Source of the DNA: Tannerella sp.
GTDB lineage: Bacteria > Bacteroidota > Bacteroidia > Bacteroidales > Tannerellaceae
Direction of reading: 5' to 3'
Assembly (NCBI GenBank): GCA_031279875.1
Contig: JAITHS010000216.1
Coordinates: forward strand, 1-12,238
Length of the DNA stretch: 12,238 bases
In this document: positions 1 to 6,485 of the stretch, one piece after another
How positions within the stretch are numbered: the stretch's first letter is position 1
How the letters are laid out: each line of letters begins with the position of its first letter
Made by a program: the position numbers and the translations under genes
The notes under the pieces: generated by a model
Database searches by the model: none
What the model saw: only the letters and a program-made list of their open reading frames with translations
What the model was told of the DNA's origin: nothing

Positions 1-2
1 AA

Positions 3-36
3 TTGTGTATAATCTCAAAAATTTATACTATCTTTG
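3..36 (+). promoter_or_regulatory. Promoter of the frdCAB operon
   Basis: TATCTTTG at 29-36 matches the Bacteroidetes -7 consensus TAnnTTTG. A TTG at 3-5 could be the -33 element, though its 23-base spacer is slightly long. TCAAAAATT lies at 15-23, at the same distance from the -7 box as in two other promoters of this window. The start site should fall near 40-45, leaving a leader of about 65 bases before frdC. The call rests on consensus matching only. Confidence 0.7.
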
Positions 37-45
37 CGGCGCAAA
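33..45. repeat. Short inverted repeat across the frdC promoter start region
   Basis: TTTGC (33-37) and GCAAA (41-45) form a perfect 5-base inverted repeat with a 3-base centre. It overlaps the end of the -7 box and the expected transcription start. A second possible pairing, GCGC 39-42 with GCGC 49-52 followed by six T (53-58), overlaps it. Either could be an operator, or the end of a terminator for an upstream transcript, or chance. The repeats are short, so this is weak. Confidence 0.3.
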
Positions 46-109
46 TAGGCGCTTTTTTCAGGAAAAATTATAGATAAAATTAATATAAACATTTAAAAAT
101 TAAAATCTT

Positions 110-826
110 ATGTGGTTGATTCGTTCTTCTATCGGACGGAAATTAGTGATGAGCATTTCGGGCGTAGCGCTCGTGCTGTTCCTATTATTTCATTTGTCCA
201 TGAATGTAGCGGCGGTATTATCGGCTGAAGCGTACAACATGATCTGCTCGCTGCTGGGCGCAAACTGGTATGCGGTAGCGGCGACGATGTTGCTGGCCGG
301 ACTTATTGCGCTACACTTTTGTTATGCTTTGCTGCTGACGCTTCAAAATCGTAAGGCTCGCGGTGCAGACCGGTATGCGGTCGGTGCGCGTCCCAAAGGC
401 GTCAGCTGGGCTTCTCAAAACATGTTCGTTATCGGGCTGATTATCTGTGGCGGTTTGCTGCTGCACCTGAGCCAGTTCTGGTACAACATGATGTTTACCG
501 AACTGCTGGGTCACGAAGAAGCGACCCTCTGCGGCGGTAAAACTATTTCTACGACCGACGGTGCGGCGTTTATCGCCTACTATTTCTCTCATACTTGGGT
601 AGTTATCGCCTATTTGGTATGGTACGGCGCGTTGTGGTTTCATCTTACGCACGGCGTTTGGAGCGCTATTCAAACTATCGGCTGGAGCAATGAAATCTGG
701 CTAAATCGTTGGAAAGCAATCGGTAACATTACTGCTACGCTTATCTTTCTCGGCTTCGCCGGTGTAACGCTGTTTTTCTATCTGAAAAGTTTCTGCGCAG
801 GCGGAGCTTGTTTGTTAAATCATTAA
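110..826 (+). CDS. frdC: Succinate dehydrogenase/fumarate reductase cytochrome b subunit (b558 family)
   Basis: This is the membrane anchor of the fumarate reductase/succinate dehydrogenase complex (also called sdhC). It carries heme b and passes electrons between menaquinone and the FrdB iron-sulfur chain in the inner membrane. The 238-residue protein has about five hydrophobic segments (roughly 14-36, 54-78, 104-126, 152-176 and 204-226). Histidines suitable as di-heme ligands sit inside or at the ends of these: H28, H69, H119 and H161, with H178 or H181 as alternatives for the last. The HGVWSAIQTIG stretch at 181-191 is typical of the single-anchor b558 family, which needs no D subunit. 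The N-terminus (WLIRSSIGRK) matches the usual family start. frdA begins 13 bases after the stop, so the genes should be co-transcribed. Direction in vivo (fumarate reduction or succinate oxidation) cannot be read from sequence; fumarate reduction is usual in anaerobic Bacteroidales. Confidence 0.95.
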   Translation: MWLIRSSIGRKLVMSISGVALVLFLLFHLSMNVAAVLSAEAYNMICSLLGANWYAVAATMLLAGLIALHFCYALLLTLQNRKARGADRYAVGARPKGVSWASQNMFVIGLIICGGLLLHLSQFWYNMMFTELLGHEEATLCGGKTISTTDGAAFIAYYFSHTWVVIAYLVWYGALWFHLTHGVWSAIQTIGWSNEIWLNRWKAIGNITATLIFLGFAGVTLFFYLKSFCAGGACLLNH

Positions 827-839
827 TAATAATTAAGTT

Positions 840-2780
840 ATGTCTGAAATAAATTCAAAAATCCCCGAAGGACAATTGGCCGAGAAGTGGACAAATTATA
901 AAAATCATCAGAAACTTGTGAACCCTGCCAACAAGCGCCGTTTGGATGTGATTATCGTCGGAACGGGTCTGGCGGGAGCGTCGGCTGCGGCTTCGCTGGC
1001 CGAAATGGGCTTTAATGTGTTGAGTTTCTGCATTCAGGACTCACCTCGCAGAGCACATTCGATTGCTGCACAAGGCGGTATCAATGCTGCCAAAAACTAT
1101 CAGAACGACGGCGATTCGGTTTACCGCCTCTTCTACGATACTATTAAGGGCGGCGACTACCGCGCACGCGAGGCAAATGTATATCGTCTGGCAGAAGTAA
1201 GTAACTCAATAATAGACCAATGCGTAGCACAAGGAGTGCCTTTTGCGCGTGAGTACGGCGGACTGTTAGACAACCGCTCTTTCGGCGGCGCTCAGGTATC
1301 ACGTACATTCTATGCGCGCGGTCAAACGGGACAGCAGCTCTTGCTCGGCGCTTATTCCGCCCTTTCGAGACAGATAGGCAAAGGCAAGGTGAAGATGTAT
1401 TATCGTCACGAAATGCTTGATGTTGTGCTTGTTGACGGTCGCGCTCGCGGTATTGTAGCCCGCGATTTGGTTACAGGCAAAATAGAACGCTATGCCGCTC
1501 ATGCTGTCGTGATTGCGACAGGAGGATATGCTAATACGTTCTTTCTCAGCACCAACGCGATGGCGTCGAACGGCTCGGCAGCATGGCAATGCTACAAGAA
1601 AGGCGCTTACTTCGCAAATCCATGTATGGCGCAGATTCACCCGACATGTATCCCCGTTCACGGCGAATTTCAGTCGAAACTGACGCTGATGTCGGAATCG
1701 CTTCGCAACGACGGTCGTATCTGGGTTCCGGCAAAGAAAGACGACGCCGAAGCAATACGTGCCGGACGTCTCAAACCAACTGATATTAAGGAGTCTGACC
1801 GTGATTATTACCTCGAACGCCGCTATCCCGCTTTCGGCAACCTCGTTCCGCGCGACGTGGCTTCACGCGCCGCCAAAGAACGCTGCGACGCAGGCTTCGG
1901 CGTAGGTACAGGACAGGCTGTCTATCTCGACTTTTCGGAAGCTATCAACCGACTCGGTAAAGACGTCGTAGAACAACGCTACGGCAACCTGTTCCAAATG
2001 TACGAGAAAATAGTCAACGACAACCCTTACGAGACGCCAATGATGATTTTCCCTGCACTGCACTACACAATGGGCGGTATCTGGGTTGACTACGAACTGA
2101 TGACGTCGGTCAACGGACTTTTCGCTATCGGCGAAGCCAACTTCTCCGACCACGGCGCTAACCGGCTCGGAGCCTCCGCACTAATGCAGGGTCTTGCCGA
2201 CGGATATTTCGTATTACCTTATACTATACAGAATTACCTCGCCGACCAAATTCAGGTGCCTCACTTTAAAACCGACCTCCCCGAATTTGATGCGGCAGAA
2301 AAGGCTGTTAAAGAAAAAATTGCCAAACTGATGAATATCAACGGTAAACGCTCGGTTGACAGTATCCATAAAGAACTCGGTCATATCATGTGGGACCATG
2401 TCGGTATGGCACGCGACGCTGCCGGACTGCGTAAGGCTATCTCAATGCTGCACGCACTTCGTAAAGAGTTCTGGACTAACGTGCGCATACCCGGCAAAGC
2501 CGACGACCTCAATGTCGAACTCGAAAAAGCTCTCCGCCTCGCCGATTTTATCGAAACAGGTACGCTTATGGCTCACGATTCGCTCGACCGCGAAGAATCA
2601 TGCGGCGGACACTTCCGTACCGAACACCAAACCGAAGACGGCGAAGCGCTCCGACACGATGACCGCTTCTCCTACGTCTCCTGCTGGAAATATCAGGGCG
2701 AAGACAAAGACCCTATCATGCACAAGGAATCTCTTGACTATGAATTTACGGAACGGAAACAACGGAATTATAAGACTTGA
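840..2780 (+). CDS. frdA: Fumarate reductase/succinate dehydrogenase flavoprotein subunit
   Basis: This is the catalytic subunit (also sdhA), which interconverts fumarate and succinate on covalently bound FAD at the cytoplasmic face of the membrane. The 646 residues are full length for the Bacteroidetes form. The FAD-binding [17 protein letters not shown] lies at 41-57. H73 in AHSIAAQGG is the expected site of the FAD linkage. Substrate-site residues align with E. coli FrdA: H267 (HPT), E286, R338 (VPRD, the proton-shuttle arginine), H408 (HYTMGG) and R442 ([11 protein letters not shown]). The C-terminal helical and capping region includes [18 protein letters not shown] at 579-596. It is the middle gene of frdC-frdA-frdB, with 13 bases before it and 28 after. 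No key residue is missing. Assignment to the family is secure; physiological direction is inferred. Confidence 0.98.
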   Translation: MSEINSKIPEGQLAEKWTNYKNHQKLVNPANKRRLDVIIVGTGLAGASAAASLAEMGFNVLSFCIQDSPRRAHSIAAQGGINAAKNYQNDGDSVYRLFYDTIKGGDYRAREANVYRLAEVSNSIIDQCVAQGVPFAREYGGLLDNRSFGGAQVSRTFYARGQTGQQLLLGAYSALSRQIGKGKVKMYYRHEMLDVVLVDGRARGIVARDLVTGKIERYAAHAVVIATGGYANTFFLSTNAMASNGSAAWQCYKKGAYFANPCMAQIHPTCIPVHGEFQSKLTLMSESLRNDGRIWVPAKKDDAEAIRAGRLKPTDIKESDRDYYLERRYPAFGNLVPRDVASRAAKERCDAGFGVGTGQAVYLDFSEAINRLGKDVVEQRYGNLFQMYEKIVNDNPYETPMMIFPALHYTMGGIWVDYELMTSVNGLFAIGEANFSDHGANRLGASALMQGLADGYFVLPYTIQNYLADQIQVPHFKTDLPEFDAAEKAVKEKIAKLMNINGKRSVDSIHKELGHIMWDHVGMARDAAGLRKAISMLHALRKEFWTNVRIPGKADDLNVELEKALRLADFIETGTLMAHDSLDREESCGGHFRTEHQTEDGEALRHDDRFSYVSCWKYQGEDKDPIMHKESLDYEFTERKQRNYKT

Positions 2781-2808
2781 TAACAAAATCTCACAAACTA
2801 AATTTACA

Positions 2809-3564
2809 ATGGATAAAATAATAGACATAACACTAAAAGTATGGCGTCAGCGCGGACCCAAAGAAAAAGGCGCATTCGAGACATACCAACTAAAAGGCAT
2901 CTCACAAGGCAGCTCGTTTCTCGAAATGCTGGATGTACTTAACGAACAGTTAATTAACGAGGGCAAAGAGCCGGTCTTCTTCGACCACGACTGCCGCGAA
3001 GGTATCTGCGGCATGTGTTCGCTCTACATCAACGGACACCCGCACGGACCCGATACCGCCGTTACGACATGCCAACTCCACATGCGCAAGTTTCACGACG
3101 GCGAGACTATCACCATCGAACCGTGGCGCTCGGCAGGCTTCCCCGTCATTCGCGACCTGACCGTAAACCGTCAAGCCTACGACCAAATCATACAGGCAGG
3201 AGGCTTCGTCAACGTCAACACCGGCGGTGTACCCGACGCTAACGCCATCGCTATCCCGAAAAAAGACGCCGACCTCGCTATGGACGCCGCCGCCTGCATC
3301 GGATGCGGTGCTTGTGCGGCAGCATGTAAAAACGGCTCCGCTATGCTCTTCGTAGCCGCCAAAGTCAGTCAGTTAGCACTACTGCCGCAAGGCAAAGTAG
3401 AAGCAACACAACGCGCCAAAGCTATGGTAGCCAAAATGGACGAGTTAGGCTTCGGCAACTGCACCAACACCCGCGCCTGCGAACAAGAATGCCCTAAAAG
3501 CATCTCCGTAACCAATATCGCACGACTTAACCGCGAGTTTTTGTGTGCCAAAATCAAAGATTGA
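2809..3564 (+). CDS. frdB: Fumarate reductase/succinate dehydrogenase iron-sulfur subunit
   Basis: This 251-residue subunit (also sdhB) carries electrons between the flavin in FrdA and the heme in FrdC. The N-terminal ferredoxin domain binds [2Fe-2S] through C62, C67, C70 and C88. The C-terminal domain has [11 protein letters not shown] at 163-173 and C218, C224, C228. By analogy with E. coli FrdB, [4Fe-4S] uses C163, C166, C169 and C228, and [3Fe-4S] uses C173, C218 and C224. The reading frame is open upstream to 2356 within frdA. I start at the ATG at 2809 because homology begins at [12 protein letters not shown], the length then fits the family, and the codons upstream overlap frdA in a different frame. 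It is last in the operon; no convincing terminator hairpin follows, only a T-rich stretch near 3570-3577. Confidence 0.97.
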   Translation: MDKIIDITLKVWRQRGPKEKGAFETYQLKGISQGSSFLEMLDVLNEQLINEGKEPVFFDHDCREGICGMCSLYINGHPHGPDTAVTTCQLHMRKFHDGETITIEPWRSAGFPVIRDLTVNRQAYDQIIQAGGFVNVNTGGVPDANAIAIPKKDADLAMDAAACIGCGACAAACKNGSAMLFVAAKVSQLALLPQGKVEATQRAKAMVAKMDELGFGNCTNTRACEQECPKSISVTNIARLNREFLCAKIKD

Positions 3565-3618
3565 CTGTCTGTTTTTTATCAACAAATAATATTAAAATTT
3601 GTAGAAAGAGCGGGATAT

Positions 3619-3640
3619 TCAAAAATTATTCTTACTTTTG
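3619..3640 (+). promoter_or_regulatory. Promoter of the kelch lipoprotein / porG / uppS / bamA group
   Basis: TACTTTTG at 3633-3640 fits the TAnnTTTG -7 consensus and is followed by CA. TCAAAAATT occupies 3619-3627, exactly 14 bases from its first T to the first T of the -7 box, as in the other two promoters here. No TTG lies at the normal -33 distance; the nearest TTTG (3598-3601) is 31 bases from the box. The first codon of the lipoprotein gene is 20 bases downstream, so the leader would be very short. Confidence 0.65.
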
Positions 3641-3660
3641 CAGGCTCGAAATAAAATAAA

Positions 3661-5007
3661 ATGAGATATTATTGGATAAAAAGGTTGTCGGCATTAGGAG
3701 TTTTTCTCCTCTTAATCTCTTGTCTTGACAACAATACTTACGATTATGACGATTGGAATTTGAGCAACCCGCAGATTTCAACGTTCTCATTGTCAAACGA
3801 TTCCATTAAAGGATTGGCTGACGTGAAGTTTACGATCGACCAAGTGAACGGTCGTATCTACAATGTCGATTCGATGCCTTACGGTACAGAGTTGAGATTC
3901 AAACTGTTATGCTCTCTCGAATTTGAGATAGGCGCATTTGCCATCGCAATAATGCCCGAAGCGACAAACGATACCATCGTTACGACAACAGATTCGATAG
4001 ACTACTCCAAACCGGTGATAATCAAAGTAACAGCCTACGACGGCGTTACAACCAAAGAGTATGACACGAGACTCAACATCCACCAAATCAACCCCGATTC
4101 GATGGTCTGGACACACCATGCCGCCCTGCTGCAAGGCAAGGAAAGCAACGAAGTCAAAGCGCTAAAGTTCAAAGACAATTATTTAATGTATATAAACGAC
4201 GGAACCGATTATTCGCTATATACCGTTGATACTCTGCATTATACTAATCAGTGGACACAAACGCCTCTAACAGACTTTCCCAGCGGAGCAGACATCTCTC
4301 AAATCACAGAATACGCTGATTATCTGTATGTTGCAACTTATGCAGGCTTGCTATACCGCTCGTCGGACGGCAAATTGTGGCAACAAGCCGCCGGTGCGCC
4401 GGAAATGAAAACGCTTATCGGCGTTTTACCCGCAAGCACAACTAACGCCAAAACATCGCTCGCAGGCGTCGCGTATTTCGATTATGCGTTAAAATTTGTT
4501 TCGATGGATGAGGCAGGCGTCTGGACAACAGGAAACGCCGTACCCGAAACATTCCCTTTAAGCGGTTTCGGCGCAGCAAACTACGAACTGATGTATTACG
4601 GACGATTAGTCATAGCAGGCGGCAGAGACATCAACGGCAATCTGACAGATGAAGTATGGTCAACTACAAACAGCCTTTTATGGGCTCCAATAAGCAATCC
4701 GGCAGCAACATTTTCACCACGCGAGTACACATCTCTGTCGATCTACGACGGCAAACTTTACCTGCAAGGCGGTATCGGAGAAAACAACACCCCATTAAAA
4801 GACTTATATTATACAGAAGATAACGGAGTTACGTGGAAACTTTACGACTATCCGTTTCCGGATGATTTTCCGGCAGGCGGCTTCTCGTCAGTCATCGTTA
4901 CTCACGACAATTACATGTTGCTTTTCGGCGGAAAAGCAGATTTAAACAGCAAGGTACCCGACGAAATATGGCAGGGACGCATCAACAGGTTAGGATTTAA
5001 TAAATAA
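3661..5007 (+). CDS. Lipoprotein with C-terminal kelch/Asp-box propeller repeats (DUF6242-like)
   Basis: This 448-residue protein has no assigned function. A positively charged N-terminus and hydrophobic stretch end in the lipobox LISC, giving a lipidated C21, so it should be anchored to the outer membrane. Residues about 35-145 look like one or two Ig-like or DUF6242-type beta domains. From about 165 onward the pattern is that of a beta-propeller: GG kelch signatures at 320-321, 370-371 and 423-424, and Asp-box-like turns SSDGKLW (234-240), STTNSLLW (334-341) and TEDNGVTW (385-392). The last matches the consensus S/T-x-D-x-G-x-T-W. No catalytic residues of a sialidase are recognisable, so binding or scaffolding is more likely than catalysis. 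The DUF6242 assignment is from memory of Bacteroides lipoproteins. It follows its own promoter and lies 30 bases before the PorG-like gene, so the two products may act together at the outer membrane. Confidence 0.8.
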   Translation: MRYYWIKRLSALGVFLLLISCLDNNTYDYDDWNLSNPQISTFSLSNDSIKGLADVKFTIDQVNGRIYNVDSMPYGTELRFKLLCSLEFEIGAFAIAIMPEATNDTIVTTTDSIDYSKPVIIKVTAYDGVTTKEYDTRLNIHQINPDSMVWTHHAALLQGKESNEVKALKFKDNYLMYINDGTDYSLYTVDTLHYTNQWTQTPLTDFPSGADISQITEYADYLYVATYAGLLYRSSDGKLWQQAAGAPEMKTLIGVLPASTTNAKTSLAGVAYFDYALKFVSMDEAGVWTTGNAVPETFPLSGFGAANYELMYYGRLVIAGGRDINGNLTDEVWSTTNSLLWAPISNPAATFSPREYTSLSIYDGKLYLQGGIGENNTPLKDLYYTEDNGVTWKLYDYPFPDDFPAGGFSSVIVTHDNYMLLFGGKADLNSKVPDEIWQGRINRLGFNK

Positions 5008-5037
5008 TAATCGTACCCGAAATGCGTTATACTCTAT

Positions 5038-5748
5038 ATGCAGAAAGTACTGATAATATTGTTTGCAGCAGGCATGACATGCCTCAACGAAATTAAAGCA
5101 CAGGAATACATGTACGAAATCGGCGGCATGGCAGGCGGAGCGTTCTACATGGGCGACGTCAACAAAAACACCGCTTTCGGCAACATGAACCCCTCGGCAG
5201 GCTTTGTTTTTCGCTACAACCGAGATTTCAGAGTCGCTCTGAAATGGGATGTAGCATGGGCGCGTGTCAGCGGCACGACAGCAGGTTTGGCAAACGTGTT
5301 TCCCGACAATGCACAGACGCAATTTCAACGCAATGTGTTTGACTTCGGCGGACAAGTGGAATACAACTTTTTTCCATATAGCGATAAATATAAATATCTC
5401 TATACCAAGAAAGTATCTCCGTATATTGCCGGCGGTTTGGGATTATCGTTCGCACCTGCGGGAGCGTCGGGAGCATTTTTCGGACCTCATATATCGGCAG
5501 GAACGGGAGTGAAATACAAACTTGCGCCACGCTGGAATATCGGTGCCGAACTGTCGATACGCAAACTGTTCGGCGACGGCCTTGATACCACGCCGGGGAA
5601 CGCTCTGCTCGACGACCCCTACAAAACGGGCGGTAGCGCGTGGAAAAACAAAGACTGGTATGCGATGATGACAATAGTTATCACGTATGACTTCGGCTTG
5701 CGAGACTGTAATTGTAACAATAAAGATTTGAAAGTTAAGAAGAAATGA
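5038..5748 (+). CDS. DUF6089/PorG-like outer-membrane beta-barrel protein
   Basis: This 236-residue protein has a signal peptide cleaved after A21 (EIKA before QEYMYE) and a series of short alternating beta strands, consistent with a small eight-stranded barrel. YEIGGMAGGAFYMGDVN at 26-42 is the characteristic first-strand motif of the DUF6089 family. Other likely strands are RVALKWDVAWARVSG (65-79), SPYIAGGLGLSF (127-138) and a final strand near 208-219. After it comes a short cysteine- and lysine-rich tail (CNCNNKDLKVKKK). In Porphyromonas gingivalis the member encoded beside uppS and bamA is PorG, an outer-membrane partner of the type IX secretion PorK/PorN ring. Related genes also occur at this locus in Bacteroides that lack type IX secretion, so that role is not proven here. 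The stop overlaps the uppS start by 4 bases (ATGA), which suggests coupled translation. An ATG at 5022 is out of frame. Confidence 0.85.
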   Translation: MQKVLIILFAAGMTCLNEIKAQEYMYEIGGMAGGAFYMGDVNKNTAFGNMNPSAGFVFRYNRDFRVALKWDVAWARVSGTTAGLANVFPDNAQTQFQRNVFDFGGQVEYNFFPYSDKYKYLYTKKVSPYIAGGLGLSFAPAGASGAFFGPHISAGTGVKYKLAPRWNIGAELSIRKLFGDGLDTTPGNALLDDPYKTGGSAWKNKDWYAMMTIVITYDFGLRDCNCNNKDLKVKKK

Positions 5749-6482
5749 CAGATATAGACAAAAGCAAGATGCCGCAACACGTGGTAATCATAATGGACGG
5801 AAACGGACGCTGGGCTAATGAACATGGCGTTGACCGCAGCGAAGGACATCGCGAGGGTGTCGTATCGGTACGCAAAGTCGTAGAAGCAGCATGCGCTGTC
5901 GGGCTTAAATACCTGACAATCTATACGTTTTCGACCGAAAATTGGAAACGTCCCGAAGACGAAGTCAATGCGCTCATGGCACTCATGGTTTTAGCTATCG
6001 AGCGAGAGACGCCGGATTTGATACGTAACAATGTGAAACTCAACGCCATAGGCGAAAGCTGGCGCTTGCCCGAAGACGTATGCGCCGCGTTAGACGACTG
6101 CATCCTGCGCACTTCATCCTGCACCGGATTGACACTCACAATAGCATTGAGCTACTCGGCACGAACAGAAATAATCAGCGCCGTAAAACAAATAGCCGAC
6201 GACTTTCAACGCACCGGCCTCAACACCGAAGAAATTGATGAAGAGATGTTTACGTCATATCTGATGACAAAAGACCTGCCTGAACCCGACCTGCTCATAC
6301 GCACCGGCGGCGAAAAGCGCGTCAGCAACTTCCTTTTGTGGCAAATATCCTACACCGAACTGTATTTTACCGATATATACTGGCCTGATTTTCGTCAAAA
6401 AGAGTTCTACGAAGCATTGAAATACTACACCGGACGCGAGAGGCGCTTCGGCAAAACAAGCGAGCAAATAACTAAATCCTGA
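5745..6482 (+). CDS. uppS: Undecaprenyl diphosphate synthase (cis-prenyltransferase)
   Basis: The enzyme condenses isopentenyl diphosphate onto farnesyl diphosphate to make the C55 lipid carrier for peptidoglycan and surface polysaccharides. It works at the cytoplasmic membrane face. The 245-residue length is normal. VVIIMDGNGRWA at 13-24 contains the Mg-binding D18. H35, R69, R186, R192 and E205 correspond to E. coli UppS H43, R77, R194, R200 and E213, all with the same offset of 8, so the active site is intact. The signature RTGGEKRVSNFLLWQ spans 186-200. The usual NYGGR motif reads SYSAR (136-140), which I believe is common in Bacteroidetes. It overlaps the PorG-like gene by 4 bases and is 3 bases from bamA. 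This places lipid-carrier supply and outer-membrane assembly under shared control. Confidence 0.97.
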   Translation: MTDIDKSKMPQHVVIIMDGNGRWANEHGVDRSEGHREGVVSVRKVVEAACAVGLKYLTIYTFSTENWKRPEDEVNALMALMVLAIERETPDLIRNNVKLNAIGESWRLPEDVCAALDDCILRTSSCTGLTLTIALSYSARTEIISAVKQIADDFQRTGLNTEEIDEEMFTSYLMTKDLPEPDLLIRTGGEKRVSNFLLWQISYTELYFTDIYWPDFRQKEFYEALKYYTGRERRFGKTSEQITKS

Positions 6483-6485
6483 TTT

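Noticed and set aside
311..673. Open frame of 120 codons on the - strand inside frdC
   Set aside because: It lies wholly opposite a strongly conserved gene, has no promoter or recognisable domain, and several similar antisense frames occur opposite frdA, bamA and murI. This fits codon-use shadowing.
2356..2808. Upstream extension of the frdB reading frame, giving a 402-residue protein
   Set aside because: The extra 151 codons overlap frdA in another frame, show no family similarity, and the normal FrdB N-terminus begins exactly at the ATG at 2809.
3565..3660. Possible terminator after frdB
   Set aside because: There is a T6 run near 3572-3577 but I could not find a stem of useful length before it.
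3661..5007. Sialidase, because of Asp-box-like turns
   Set aside because: I cannot find the arginine triad or the FRIP-type motif, and the GG kelch signatures point to a general propeller rather than a sialidase.
5267..5674. Open frame of 135 codons on the - strand inside the PorG-like gene
   Set aside because: It is arginine- and serine-rich with no recognisable domain, and is fully covered by the signal-peptide-bearing barrel gene on the + strand.
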